Assembly (NCBI GenBank): GCA_021186555.1
Contig: JAJKFL010000006.1
Location: 1,150,501 to 1,214,500 of the forward strand
Length of the DNA: 64,000 nt
Direction of reading: 5' to 3'
Origin: Reticulitermes speratus
Taxonomy: Eukaryota > Arthropoda > Insecta > Blattodea > Rhinotermitidae
Of the stretch, positions 1 through 12,592 are shown piece by piece. Each line of letters starts with the position of its first letter. Position 1 is the stretch's first letter. The notes beneath the pieces were generated by a model. That model did not search any database and had not been told where the DNA came from. It worked only from the letters and a program-made list of their open reading frames with translations. The translations under genes were made by a program, and so were the position numbers.

Positions 1-155
1 TACTATCATTCGGCGTTAAATACAATTAGCTACCATCAGCTTCGCTACACAAGTGAAAAAGAAAACAAAAAAAGACAAAAAGAAAGAAAAATATACCTAA
101 AGAACGAGAGACAGACAGAACAGGGAAAACATCATCGATAACCAAAATACAGAAC

Positions 156-396
156 ATCATGCAACAGGAAGCAGAACAGAAACTAAAATACAACAGTTTA
201 TGTTTAGAGACAGAGAATGTAGAGCATGAAGTGTGTGATTTTACCGGCAATAACCGCAGCCACTGGAATAGTAACAAAAGCTTTAAAGAAACATTTGAAA
301 GCTATACCAGAAAAACATTCGATAGATTGACTACAAAAGACAGCTGTACTTGGAACGTCACACATAACACGGGAAGTACTGCAGTCTGAAACTTGA
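156..396 (+). pseudogene. Non-LTR retrotransposon 3' coding remnant (copy 1)
   Basis: A decayed end of a LINE reverse-transcriptase ORF. Starting near 165 the translation reads QEAEQKLKYNSLCLE. After a frame change the frame starting at 247 reads AITAATGIVTKALKK and then IPEKHSID, an in-frame TGA (328-330), LQKTAVLGTSHITREVLQ and a TGA at 394-396. The second copy at 27953-28560 has the same block (KEAESKIKHKSLCVD, then [14 protein letters not shown]), so the homology is visible inside the window. I remember this block as the region after the RT domain in invertebrate non-LTR elements. At least one frameshift and one internal stop make it non-functional. The tail runs directly into the 32-bp array at 431. 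Confidence 0.72.
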
Positions 397-430
397 AGCT
401 GAGCGGTGGGGATCGCCGTTGGTTCGAGAG

Positions 431-1070
431 AAGTACCAGGGACAAAGGCTGTGACAGGAGACAGTACCAGGACAAAGGGTTGTGACAGGAGACAGTACCA
501 GGGACAAAGGGCTGTGACAGGAGACAGTACCAGGGACAAAGGGCTGTGACAGGAGACAGTACCAGGGACAAAGGGCTGTGACAGGAGACAGTACCAGGGA
601 CAAAGGGCTGTGACAGGAGACAGTACCAGGGACAAAGGGCTGTGACAGGAGACAGTACCAGGGACAAAGGGCTGTGACAGGAGACAGTACCAGAGACAAA
701 GGGTTGTGACAGGAGACATACCAGGGACAAAGGGCTGTGACAGGAGACAGTACCAGGGACAAAGGGCTGTGACAGGAGACAGTACCAGGGACAAAGGGCT
801 GTGACAGGAGACAGTACCAGGGACAAAGGGCTGTGACAGGAGACAGTACCAGGGACAAAGGGCTGTGACAGGAGACAGTACCAGAGACAAAGGGTTGTGA
901 CAGGAGACAGTACCAGAGACAAAGGGCTGTGACAGGAGACAGTACCAGAGACAAAGGGCTGTGACAGGAGACAGTACCAGGGACAAAGGGCTGTGACAGG
1001 AGACAGTACCAGGGACAAAGGGCTGTGACAGGCGACAGTACCAGGGACAAAGGGCTGTGACAGGAGACAG
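431..1070. repeat. Minisatellite, 32-bp unit, 20 copies
   Basis: Tandem units with the core AGTACCAGGGACAAAGGG followed by CTGTGACAGGAGAC. 640 bp equals exactly 20 units. Unit differences are few: G/A in CAGGGAC/CAGAGAC, GGGCTG/GGGTTG, and 1-2 base losses near 470 and 718. A 32-bp period is not a multiple of three, and the unit has no stops on the minus strand, so all three minus frames stay open for up to 309 codons. Those ORFs are artefacts. The first unit continues the LINE tail without a break. Confidence 0.97.
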
Positions 1071-1975
1071 CACAACAATAATGTCCTGTTGTGTCGAGGG
1101 CTCCTGTTTACAACTACGAAGTGTGAAGCCCACACAGGCTAATTTATGCCCAAAAGATGCCAGCAGAGTTCACGGTATGCCACGCACTGCACACACTGCA
1201 TGCCACTGAATTCATTTCAGTCACAAATCGGCATGCAAACTGCACGACAATTAAACACGAACAAACAAACAAACAAACAAACAAACAAACGCGATCACAA
1301 AGTTCAGAAGCGTTCCGCCCAGTATGGTGAACGAACGACCGATATATGAAAGTTGCTCGATATCAAAAGAGATAAATAAATCAGCCGTGCTATACATAGA
1401 GAATAAGTTTCAATTGGAAATGTATACGCTGCATATTCACGTTATAATGGATTAGCTACGTCATCTAGACTCTGGTTTTGATTTCCGCTTTGTGCTACGG
1501 AAGATTTATGGGACATGAAATTGAATTCTCCCGCATAAAGTTCGTCCCCAGCTCACTCTCCCCCCCCCCCCCCCCCGTGCCCCAATATTCACATCGTGCA
1601 GCTTTCTGAGATCTTCAGCATATGAACGAACAGACGGAGGCACAGGCTCAGTATGACAACAGACCTTACACGTGTTACGAAGGTAGACTGTCGTGCTTTG
1701 AACGACCTTGAAAAACAGAAAACACGAGAAGGGTGGGAAAGCTATTACAGTGCACACTGATTTTATGGTCGGAGTATACGGGCCTTCTTGTTTTGCCACT
1801 TAACCAGCTAAAGATAAAGAGGAAACGCGACTTTCGTCTTACTGACTTACGTGTAAGTCTTCTTACAGTCTTTAGGCCGTGTCGACTTGTAACTGCTGAC
1901 CGATACTTCGAAGGATCGCAGCGCCCTCAACTTCAGGATCAAGAAGTCCTTGACCCGTGTGGTCCAAGTCTAGTT
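1071..1975. other. Single-copy spacer with two simple repeats
   Basis: No gene recognised. It contains an AACA tetranucleotide run (1258-1291) and a pure C tract (about 1560-1577). Short ORFs on both strands show no domain or codon pattern that I recognise. Confidence 0.6.
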
Positions 1976-2660
1976 TTAACCCTCTGAAGACTACGGTTAA
2001 TCAGAATTATATTTAAAGACCAGCTCGTACCGCTCAGTAAACACACTCCGTCTCAGTTATACAAACCAGTCAGTTAATGCTGTACAGTGAAATAATCGCT
2101 GTTTGTTCTGAGATCCACACAAAACACATAAATACAGTCCGTACCGCGCAGTAAACACACTCCGTCTCAGTTATACAAACCAGTCAGTTAATGTTGTACA
2201 GTGAAATAATCGCTGTTTGTTCTGAGATCCACACAAAACACATAAATACAGTCCGTACCGCGCAGTAAACACACTCCGTCTCAGTTATACAAACCAGTCA
2301 GTTAATGTTGTACAGTGAAATAATCGCTGTTTGTTCTGAGATCCACACAAAACACATAAATACAGTCCGTACCGCGCAGTAAACACACTCCGTCTCAGTT
2401 ATACAAACCAGTCAGTTAATGTTGTACAGTGAAATAATCGCTGTTTGTTCTGAGATCCACACAAAACACATAAATACAGTCCGTACCGCGCAGTAAACAC
2501 ACTCCGTCTCAGTTATACAAACCAGTCAGTTAATGTTGTACAGTGAAATAATCGCTGTTTGTTCTGAGATCCACACAAAACACATAAATACAGTGTGTGG
2601 GCAGAACGTAGAATTTGTGAATGTTAAACGGGGTGGTACATATAGTGACCACACACTAAA
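1976..2660 (+). mobile_element. piggyBac-like non-autonomous element with 114-bp internal array (A1, 5 units)
   Basis: The left edge is TTAA (1976-1979) followed by CCCTCTGAAG. Then come a short unique left arm, five tandem 114-bp units (about 2030-2594) and a right arm with GTGTGGGCAGAACGTAG and GGTACATATAGTGACCAC. The right end is worn and I see no clear closing TTAA. Unit landmarks are CCGCGCAGTAAACACAC, TTAATGTTGTACAGTG and CTGAGATCCACACAAA. TTAA targets and CCC-starting termini are the hallmark of piggyBac elements. No transposase ORF is present, so the element would need one supplied in trans. Confidence 0.65.
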
Positions 2661-3284
2661 TAGCAGCTATACATCAGGCAACTCGCCTACTTGCAGACAA
2701 TACACCTGACCCTAAGTTCGTATTACATTCAGACGATTCGTTTCAGCAGTAAACAGTTTGTCTCACTTCAACCAACTCCGCAGTTCTTCCCTTCTCTTTC
2801 GTACAGTTTTTTATACAAGCTTTAGATCAATCTCAACGCCCTCTTACAGCTCTCGCCTGTTTCCGTGTACTGAGAGGCAAATCCCACTCTGTGTCACGCT
2901 GTCTGCAGTAGACAAGTGTATCTGATGTCACCAGCACTTAAACACACGGATCTGACAGCAGCTACGTTACAGTCTCCTGGCTATGGCACCGTGTAGTCTG
3001 GTAGGACCATACTGCAACACGCGTCATACCTCAGAACTCCACTCTATGAATCTTCATATCTTATATCAGTTGGCAGCAGTGCCGTGTGATCCCTGTGCAG
3101 CTGATAGTCGCTGAGCTGGCCCACAGACTTTCTGCCTCGATTCAGCGCCACAGATATGCCTCACTGTGCATCGAACTGAAAGCGGAGGGACTAAATCACG
3201 CCGAAAGTCGGGTCACAACATTACAGTATCACGTCAGGCTTCATTCAGCGTGAGCTATCGGCACAGCCTCACATCGTAAAAAGA
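2661..3284. other. Single-copy spacer, nothing recognised
   Basis: No repeat, ORF of note or RNA-like structure was seen in this stretch. Confidence 0.5.
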
Positions 3285-3590
3285 CAAGAATCCTCGAAAT
3301 CATCCTGTATACGAAAACAGCCTACCAGTGATAAAGTGGAATCCTCGAAATCACCCTGTATACGAAAAGAGCCTACCAGTGATAAAGTGGAATCCTCGAA
3401 ATCACCCTGTATACGAAAACAGCCTACCAGTGATAAAGTGGAATCCTCGAAATCACCCTGCATACCAAAATAGCCTACCAGTTATAAAGTGGAATCCTCG
3501 AAATCACCCTGTATATGAAAATAACCTACCAGTGAGAGTGGAATCCTCGAAATCACCTGTATATGAAAATAGCCTACCAGTGATAAAGTG
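3285..3590. repeat. Minisatellite, 51-bp unit, 6 copies
   Basis: Units run AATCCTCGAAATCACCCTG, TATACGAAAACAGCC, TACCAGTGATAAAGTGG. The period is 51 bp (for example 3289 to 3340). Because 51 is a multiple of three, both strands show a 17-residue peptide repeat, which I take to be spurious. The last two copies carry small deletions. Confidence 0.95.
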
Positions 3591-4330
3591 ACAAGCATCG
3601 TCAAATAGCGAGGCTCTGTCCCTCCTCCTTTACTTTTCTTACATCGGGTGTAGGGCGGCCGCGGCGCAGTGCCAGCCAGCGGTTGTGCCATTTCTCAGGA
3701 TTACAGCAGGAGGCAGTGCCATCGCTATGCAGGTCGCCTATACGTCAGGCTCTTCAGACGCTCGACAGCGTACCAACAGCCAGCGTCAACGTAAAACGAC
3801 GCATTTTGTACCCTTCAGATACTGCTGCGTTTGCAAGAAGGTTACACAGTGTTATTCAACCGGTGACATGTGTACCGCTTGCTACACGCGACACCTGCTG
3901 CAGGTCTAGACATTCAGAGTGGGATTTATGCTTTAACTGCGTCAGTGCGAGGAATTAACGCACGAAGACAAAGACGTGTGCATCCGGATGTTAGAAGCAC
4001 TACACACACTTTCAAAAAAACCCCGGACGAAGAACGTGTACTGCACGTAATTACGAGCCAGTAACTACTGACGTTCTGTTGTTAGGGTGTGCTGGGATGT
4101 GAAGCCTGCACCTACCCTACAGAAAGAGACGACACCTTCCTCCGAAACGCTGGTACATATCTACGAAACTACACGGCGTCACATCCCAGAAATCAGTCCG
4201 AAGTGTAGTGCAGTTTCCGTTCAACTATAAATGCAGGGAGAGGCATAGATGGAGCGAGTAGCTTGCAAGTTGTAACTGGTTACACGGAAGGCACGAGATG
4301 GCGTACAGAAGTGACTGCTGGACCGCGAGA
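3591..4330. other. Single-copy spacer with a TATA-like site
   Basis: No gene recognised; overlapping ORFs under 92 codons have no domain I know. TATAAATG lies at 4226-4233 and follows a stretch (4168-4185) resembling one at 14955-14980 (see findings). Confidence 0.4.
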
Positions 4331-4770
4331 CATGTACGTGCGTACACATACAATTACATACATACATACATACATTCGTACATACATACCATTATATACA
4401 TATATACACACCATTACATACATACGCACATACATACATATCATTACATAAATACATACATACATTCATACATACGTACATACCATTACTAACATAAATA
4501 CATACATATCATTACATACATAAATACATTCATACATACATACGTACATACCATTACATACATAAATACATACATAAATACATACATACATTCATACATA
4601 CATAACGTACATACCATTACATACACACATACCATTACATACATACCTACATACCATTACATACATAAATACATACATACATACGTACATACCATTATAT
4701 ACATAAATACATACATACATACGTACATACCATTATCTACACAAATACACACATTATATAACCCACGGTT
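4331..4770. repeat. ACAT/CATA-rich microsatellite block
   Basis: A degenerate tetranucleotide region dominated by CATA repeats broken by ACCATTA and AAATA segments. It directly precedes the 40-bp array. Reading frames through it are low-complexity and not genes. Confidence 0.95.
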
Positions 4771-4790
4771 CCAAATTTTAGTCACAGTGA

Positions 4791-7700
4791 CAACAGCATG
4801 TAACGTACAGCACACACAGCTACAGCTATACAACAACATGTAACGTACAGCACACACAGCTACAGCTATACAACAACATGTAACGTACAGCACACACAGC
4901 TACAGCTATACAACAACATGTAACGTACAGCACACACAGCTACAGCTATACAACAACATGTAACGTACAGCACACACAGCTACAGCTATACAACAACATG
5001 TAACGTACAGCACACACAACTACAGCTATAAACAACATGTAACGTACAGCACACACAGCTACAGCTATACAACAACATGTAACGTACAGCACACACAACT
5101 ACAGCTATAACAACATGTAACGTACAGCACACACACTACAGCTATACAACAACATGTAACGTACAGCACACACAGCTACAGCTATACAACAGCATGTAAC
5201 GTACAGCACACACAACTACAGCTATACAACAACATGTAACGTACAGCACACACAACTACAGCTATACAACAACATGTAACGTACAGCACACACAACTACA
5301 GCTATACAACAACATGTAACGTACAGCACACACAACTACAGCTATACAACAACATGTAACGTACAGCACACACACTCAGCTATACAACACATGTACGTAC
5401 AGCACACACACTAAGCTATAACAAAGTACGTACAGCACACACAGCTACAGCTATACAACAACATGTAACGTACAGCACACACAGCTACAGCTATACAACA
5501 ACATGTAACGTACAGCACACACAGCTACAGCTATACAACAACATGTAACGTACAGCACACACAGCTACAGCTATACAACAACATGTAACGTACAGCACAC
5601 ACAACTACAGCTATACAACAACATGTAACGTACAGCACACACAACTACAGCTATACAACAACATGTAACGTACAGCACACACAACTACAGCTATACAACA
5701 TGTAACGTACAGCACACACAACTACAGCTATACAACAACATGTAACGTACAGCACACACAACTACAGCTATACAACAATGTAACGTACAGCACACACAAC
5801 TACAGCTATACAACAACATGTAACGTACAGCACACACAACTACAGCTATACAACAACATGTAACGTACAGCACACACAACTACAGCTATACAACAACATG
5901 TAACGTACAGCACACACAACTACAGCTATACAACAACATGTAACGTACAGCACACACAACTACAGCTATACAACACATGTAACGTACAGCACACACAACT
6001 ACAGCTATACAAACATGTAACGTACAGCACACACAACTACAGCTATACAACAACATGTAACGTACAGCACACACAGCTACAGCTATACAACACATGTAAC
6101 GTACAGCACACACAACTACAGCTATCAACAACATGTAACGTACAGCACACACAACTACAGCTATACAACAACATGTAACGTACAGCACACACAACTACAG
6201 CTATACAACAACATGTAACGTACAGCACACACAACTACAAAGTATACAACAAATAGTAACGTACGACACACAACTACAGCTATACAACAACATGTAACGT
6301 ACAGCACACACAACTACAGCTATACAAACATGTAACGTACAGCACACACAACTACAGCTATACAACAACATGTAACGTACAGCACACACAAATACAGCTA
6401 TACAACAACATGTAACGTACAGCACACACATACAGTATACAACAATGTAACTACAGCACACACACTACAGCTATACAACAACATGTAACGACAGCACACA
6501 CAACTACAGCTATAAACAACATGTAACGTACAGCACACACAACTACAGCTATACAACAACATGTAACGTACAGCACACACACTACAGCTATACAACAACA
6601 TGTAACGTACAGCACACACAACTACAGCTATACAACAACATGTAACGTACAGCACACACAACTACAGCTATACAACAACATGTAACGTACAGCACCACAA
6701 CTACAGCTATACACAATGTAACGTACAGCACACACAACTACAGCTATACAACAACATGTACGTACAGCACACACAACTACAGCTATACCAACATGTAACG
6801 TACAGCACACACAACTACAGCTATACAAACATGTAACGTACAGCACACACAACTACAGCTATACAACAACATGTAACGACAGCACACAACAACTAACAGT
6901 ATACAAACAATAGTATAACGTACAGCACACACAACTACAGCTATACAACAATGTAACGTACAGCACACAGCTACAGCTATCACAACATGTAACGTACAGC
7001 ACACACAACTACAGCATAACAACAACATGTATACGTACAGCCACAACTACAGCTATACAACATGTAACGTACAGCCACACAACTACAGCTATACAACATG
7101 TAACGTACAGCCACACACAACTACAGCTATACAACAACATGTAACGTACAGCACACAACTACAGCTATACAACATGTAACGTACAGCACACACAACTACA
7201 GCTATACAACATGTAAGTACAGCACACACAATACAGCTATCAACAACATGTAACGTACAGCACACACAACTACAGCTATACAACATGTAACGTACAGCAC
7301 ACACAACTACAGCTATACAACATGTAACGTACAGCACACACAACTACAGCTATACAACAACATGTAACGTACAGCACACACAACTACAGCTATAAACAAC
7401 ATGTAACGTACAGCACACACACTACAGCTATACAACAACATGTAACGTACAGCACACACAACTACAGCTATACAAACATGTAACGTACAGCACACACAAC
7501 TACAGCTATACAACAACATGTAACGTACTGACACACAACTACAGCTATACAACAACATGTAACGTACAGCACACACAATACAGCTATACAACAACATGTA
7601 ACGTACAGCACACACAACTACAGCTATACAACAACATGTAACGTACAGCACACACAACTACAGCTATTACAACATGTAACGTACAGCACACACAACTACA

Positions 7701-10384
7701 GCTATACAACAACATGTAACGTACAGCACACACAACTACAGCTATACAACAACATGTAACGTACAGCACACACAACTACAGCTATACAACAACATGTAAC
7801 GTACAGCACACACAACTACAGCTATACAACAACATGTAACGTACAGCACACACAAACTCAGCTATACAAACATGTAACGTACAGCACACACAACTACAGC
7901 TATACAACAACATGTAACGTACAGCACACACAACTACAGCTATACAACAACATGTAACGTACAGCACACACAACTACAGCTATACAACAACATGTAACGT
8001 ACAGCACACACAACTACAGCTATACAACAACATGTAACGTACAGCACACACAACTACAGCTATACACAACATGTAACGTACAGCACACACAACTACAGCT
8101 ATACAACAACATGTAACGTACAGCACACACAACTACAGCTATACAACAACATGTAACGTACAGCACACACAACTACAGCTATACAACAACATGTAACGTA
8201 CAGCACACACAACTACAGCTATACAACAACATGTAACGTACAGCACACACAAACTACAGCTATACAACAACATGTAACGTACAGCACACACAACTACAGC
8301 TATACAACAACATGTAACGTACAGCACACACAACTACAGCTATACAACAACATGTAACGTACAGCACACACAACTACAGCTATACAACAACATGTAACGT
8401 ACAGCACACACAACTACAGCTATACAACAACATGTAACGTACAGCACACACAACTACAGCTATACAACAACATGTAACGTACAGCACACACAACTACAGC
8501 TATACAACAACATGTAACGTACAGCACACACAACTACAGCTATACAACAACATGTAACGTACAGCACACACAACTACAGCTATACAACAACATGTAACGT
8601 ACAGCACACACAACTACAGCTATACAACAACATGTAACGTACAGCACACACAACTACAGCTATACAACAACATGTAACGTACAGCACACACAACTACAGC
8701 TATACAACATGTAACGTACAGCACACACAACTACAGCTATACAACAACATGTAACGTACAGCACACACAACTACAGCTATACAACAACATGTAACGTACA
8801 GCACACACAACTACAGCTATACAACAACATGTAACGTACAGCACACACAACTACAGCTATACAACAACATGTAACGTACAGCACACACAACTACAGCTAT
8901 ACAACAACATGTAACGTACAGCACACACAACTACAGCTATACAACAATGTAACGTACAGCACCACACAACAACACATGTATACACAACAATCAGCTATAA
9001 ACGTAACTACAGCACACACAACTACAGCTATACAACAACATGTAACGTACAGCCACACACAACTATACAACATGTAACTACACACACACAACAGTACAAT
9101 GTAACGTACAGCACACACAACTACAGCTATACAACATGTAACGTACAGCACACACAACTACAGCTATACAACATGTAACGTACAGCACAACACACAACTA
9201 CAGCTATACAACAACATGTAACGTACAGCACACACAACTACAGCTATACAACATGTAACGTACAGCACACACAACTACAGCTATACAACATGTAACGTAC
9301 AGCACACACAACTACAGCTATACAACAACATGTAACGTACAGCACACACAACTACAGCTATACAACATGTAACGTACAGCACACACAACTACAGCTATAC
9401 AACATGTAACGTACAGCACACACAACTACAGCTATACAACATGTAACGTACAGCAACACACACTACAGCAACTACACAACAACATGTAACGTACAGCACA
9501 CACAACTACAGCTATACAACAACATGTAACGTACAGCACACACAACTACAGCTATACAACATGTAACGTACAGCACACACAACTACAGCTATACAACAAC
9601 ATGTAACGTACAGCACACACAACTACAGCTATACAACAACATGTAACGTACAGCACACACAACTACAGCTATACAACAACATGTAACGTACAGCACACAC
9701 AACTACAGCTATACAACAACATGTAACGTACAGCACACACAACTACAGCTATACAACAACATGTAACGTACAGCACACACAACTACAGCTATACAACAAC
9801 ATGTAACGTACAGCACACACAGCTACAGCTATACAACAACATGTAACGTACAGCACACACAGCTACAGCTATACAACAACATGTAACGTACAGCACACAC
9901 AACTACAGCTATACAACATGTAACGTACAGCACACACAGCTACAGCTATACAACAACATGTAACGTACAGCACACACAACTACAGCTATACAACAACATG
10001 TAACGTACAGCACACACAACTACAGCTATACAACAACATGTAACGTACAGCACACACAACTACAGCTATACAACAGCATGTAACGTACAGCACACACAAC
10101 TACAGCTATACAACAACATGTAACGTACAGCACACACAACTACAGCTATACAACATGTAACGTACAGCACACACAACTACAGCTATACAACAACATGTAA
10201 CGTACAGCACACACAACTACAGCTATACAACAACATGTAACGTACAGCACACACAACTACAGCTATACAACATGTAACGTACAGCACACACAGCTACAGC
10301 TATACAACAACATGTAACGTACAGCACACACAACTACAGCTATACAACAACATGTAACGTACAGCACACACAAGTAGAGCTATA
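4791..10384. repeat. Giant minisatellite, 40-bp unit, about 140 copies
   Basis: The unit is TAACGTACAGCACACACA, then A/G, CTACAGCTATACAACAACATG. The main period is 40 bp, with a common 37-bp form lacking one AAC. CACACAGCTA dominates at the left edge (4800-5030) and reappears near 5440-5580 and 9815-10300; CACACAACTA fills the rest. Runs of single-base losses cluster at 5385-5420, 6230-7600 and 8945-9110, while 7700-8900 is almost uniform. ORFs inside encode only low-complexity Cys/Val peptides and are spurious. The array ends where a SINE begins. Confidence 0.98.
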
Positions 10385-10690
10385 CGCGGTAGCGCAGTTG
10401 GTTGAGGCACTACGCTACAAGCCCGAAGGTCGCGGGTTCGATTCCCGATGGTGTCACTGGAATTTTTCATTTACATAATCCTTTCGGTCGCACTATGGCC
10501 CTCGGGTCGACTCAGCCTCTAACAGAAATGAGTACCAGGAATTTTTCCTGGGGGATAAAGGCGGTCGGTGCGTAGGGCTGACAACCTTACCACCTTCATG
10601 TGCCGATTGTCTATAAATCTGTGAGCCTCAACCTCCTGTAACCCTAAGGGCCTGTCCAGGTCTGTAATGGGATTGCTGTAGCTTTACGTT
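10385..10690 (+). mobile_element. tRNA-derived SINE, family 1 (longer copy)
   Basis: The head contains an A-box-like GTAGCGCAGTTGGTTGAGGC (10391-10410) and a B-box GGGTTCGATTCCCG (about 10434-10447), as in RNA polymerase III promoters of tRNA origin. A body follows, with TTTTCATTTACATAATCC and CTTTCGGTCGCACTATGG, ending near AATGGGATTGCTGTAG. A second copy with the same body lies at 61770-62036. No ORF, so it would rely on LINE enzymes. It abuts the end of the 40-bp array; the flanks TAGAGCTATAC and TGTAGCTTTAC could be a worn target duplication. Confidence 0.85.
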
Positions 10691-10744
10691 TACATTTTAA
10701 CTACAATTCATATTACCTATGCTGTAAAACGCTGTAAAGTTTCG

Positions 10745-11045
10745 GACACGGACAGTGCAGAGTGCAGTGACCGGAATACGGGAAGAAGAGTCCGGGGTTC
10801 GAATCTCGGTAGAAGCAACAGATTTTTCTCTGCTCCAATCGTCCCGACCGGTTCTGAGGCCCACTCTGGGGCCCACCCAACCTCTTATTCAATGCCTACA
10901 GAGGGTTCTTTCTCGGGGGTAAAGGGGACGGGGGTACAGTTACCCACTTACCTCCATCTGAAACCCAGGACAAGAATGAGTGGAGCTATGCCTCTACTCC
11001 CCTTATATTCCTTCATGACGTGGATAGGGAAACTTTAGCTTTACC
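10745..11045 (+). mobile_element. tRNA-derived SINE, family 2 (copy 1)
   Basis: B-box-like GGGGTTCGAATCTCGG (about 10794-10809), then a body with GCCCACCCAACCTCTTATTC, GGTTCTTTCTCGGGGGTAAA and a 3' end CTTCATGACGTGG followed by CTTTAGCTTTACCT. The same body occurs at 43104-43395 and, reversed, at 28162-28422 and 46043-46275. The A-box end is degenerate here. Confidence 0.8.
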
Positions 11046-11180
11046 TCCACTCACAAAATGTGCTTATTTGGAACTGCTTGGAAATGGCCGTCAGGCCGAA
11101 ACACGTTGTAGAGGTTTAAAATATGTTTACTAAGATACTGTGTGCTTTGTTGGCGTAGGGCGACTGAGCTGTGATTCAGG

Positions 11181-11262
11181 TTGAGAACTAATTGTAATCC
11201 GGACTTTGTCCATCGTCCGAAATCCGGACGATGGACAAAGTCCAAAGGACAATTAGTTCTCA
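11181..11262. repeat. Long near-perfect inverted repeat (hairpin)
   Basis: The left arm 11181-11218 (TTGAGAACTAATTGT, then GGACTTTGTCCATCGTCC) pairs with the right arm 11225-11262 (GGACGATGGACAAAGTCC, then ACAATTAGTTCTCAA). The loop is about six bases, with only a small internal mismatch (AATCC against AAAGG). It may be a tiny foldback element or a template-switch product. There is no ORF. Confidence 0.9.
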
Positions 11263-11932
11263 ATGTTACACACCGCCGTCAGAACCTTTCAGAATTCACG
11301 TGATTCAGGTTGTTTCGTCTCTAAACGGCTCGTCGTCGTCCCTCTGACAGACCGACTTGTGCCGCGCGCCACCTGCTTCACGCCTCACTTCCGCTGCTCA
11401 AGTGCCGGCATCCGTCATTACGCTGCCGCACAATGACCCGACGTCTGTCGCTTTACCTTTATGCGAATCAAAAAGGACGAATTTCCCTATTGTGTCGGTA
11501 CGATACGCATTTCAGCATCGGGATGCTGTGTGCCACGCCCCCGTGTGTGTGACAAGGACAGAGAATGTGCTTCTGCCGATTGACGTAGTTGAGAGCATCA
11601 CCGTCGGGTAGCGTCTGTGGCGTCACGGTACTGAGACGGCGCTGTATGGACCACAGGCGTCCCCTCCCTTACTCTCCTGCTAGCTCACGCTGAGCCGAGA
11701 TCCAGTTGTACGACGCCTGTCGTCGAGACGCCCGTGTGCACAGTTTCTCAGTTTGTGTTAGTGCGCTAGGTGCTGTCACACCCGTGCGACAGAACGCAGT
11801 GCGGACATGCGATACCCTGCAGCGAGAGCCGCCAGGACTTATCGAGCCACCGTGGACCGACGGCGCGTGTCCTACTGCGGCATCTTCGCTTACAAGGCTC
11901 TAGAAATAGTTCTGCTAACCAAACAGGCGGCG

Positions 11933-11984
11933 TGACGTCACGAGGGACGTCAGTAACGCGCGTGACGTACGTTGCGTGACGTCA
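11933..11984. promoter_or_regulatory. Cluster of CRE-like sites
   Basis: TGACGTCA at 11933-11940, GACGTCAG at 11946-11953, TGACGTAC at 11963-11970 and TGACGTCA at 11977-11984, with TGACGTAA (12279) and TGACGTCA (12290) further on. TGACGTCA is the palindromic cAMP-response/ATF site of bZIP factors. A TATA-like box lies about 160 bp downstream. No transcript or gene is shown, and TGACGTCA recurs elsewhere in the window, so function is uncertain. Confidence 0.35.
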
Positions 11985-12147
11985 CTTCTCGTATAGTGTT
12001 ACCTGGTGCGGTTTTTGTGTCATTCACCGGCTACAATGTGCGACTATGCAAAATGAATGCGATTGCAGCGAAATGCAAACAAGAGCCGTCACAGAACTGC
12101 GATCGGCGACACCTAGACAACGTGATGCGGTTTGTGTGACCTCTAGT

Positions 12148-12155
12148 TATAAATA
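12148..12155 (+). promoter_or_regulatory. TATA-box-like element
   Basis: TATAAATA downstream of the CRE-like cluster. A possible initiator is the TTACAGTGC around 12170-12178, but the match is weak and no ORF of note follows. A chance occurrence is quite possible. Confidence 0.2.
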
Positions 12156-12503
12156 CGTTGGCCTCAGAATTACAGTGCACAGTGCACAGTGTACACAATT
12201 GGTGATTCCGTCGCGTTCTGTCTGATCGAGTGGCATTCCGCAGTGACTTCGACCGACCAACTTCTCATAATTCGACAATGACGTAACAGTGACGTCACCG
12301 ACACACACCAACAGAATTTTACAAAGTCAAACCCATAAGATTTTTAGGGAACGAGAGATGTCCTACACGTAAATCGATTCATCTGAAAGACGTGATATCG
12401 TAGGATGTTGCAGTGAGTATACAGAGTCTTATATTGTTTTCAGTATTCGGACAGACGACTCAACACAACATCAACATCAACATCACCGACATCGATGGGG
12501 CAC

Positions 12504-12592
12504 AATGCTACGCTTTAGCTGGTTGAATCCGGGCCAAATTGTGCCAGAGTTGAAGACATTTGGTCCCCTTCAACCAGCTGTAGTTAGCATTC
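12504..12592. repeat. Imperfect inverted repeat
   Basis: AATGCTACGCTTTAGCTGG (from 12504) is mirrored by CCAGCTGTAGTTAGCATT (ending 12592). Arms are about 23 bp around a 40-bp spacer. Candidate remnant of a small foldback element. Confidence 0.6.

Larger units (their letters stand above)
11263..12503. other. GC-richer single-copy region with CRE-like sites
   Basis: More CpG-containing and less repetitive than its surroundings. Three overlapping ORFs of 62-84 codons show no recognisable domain. It contains the TGACGTCA cluster and TATA-like box listed separately. Confidence 0.45.

Noticed and set aside
204-1135. ORFs of 230-309 codons on the minus strand
   Set aside because: All three frames are open because the 32-bp unit has no stop codon; the peptide merely repeats the minisatellite.
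4791-10384. CRISPR-like array
   Set aside because: Units are directly contiguous with no unique spacers, and the sequence context is eukaryotic.
10391-10450. Functional tRNA gene
   Set aside because: A- and B-box are present but the tRNA fold and 3' half are replaced by a SINE body repeated elsewhere in the window.
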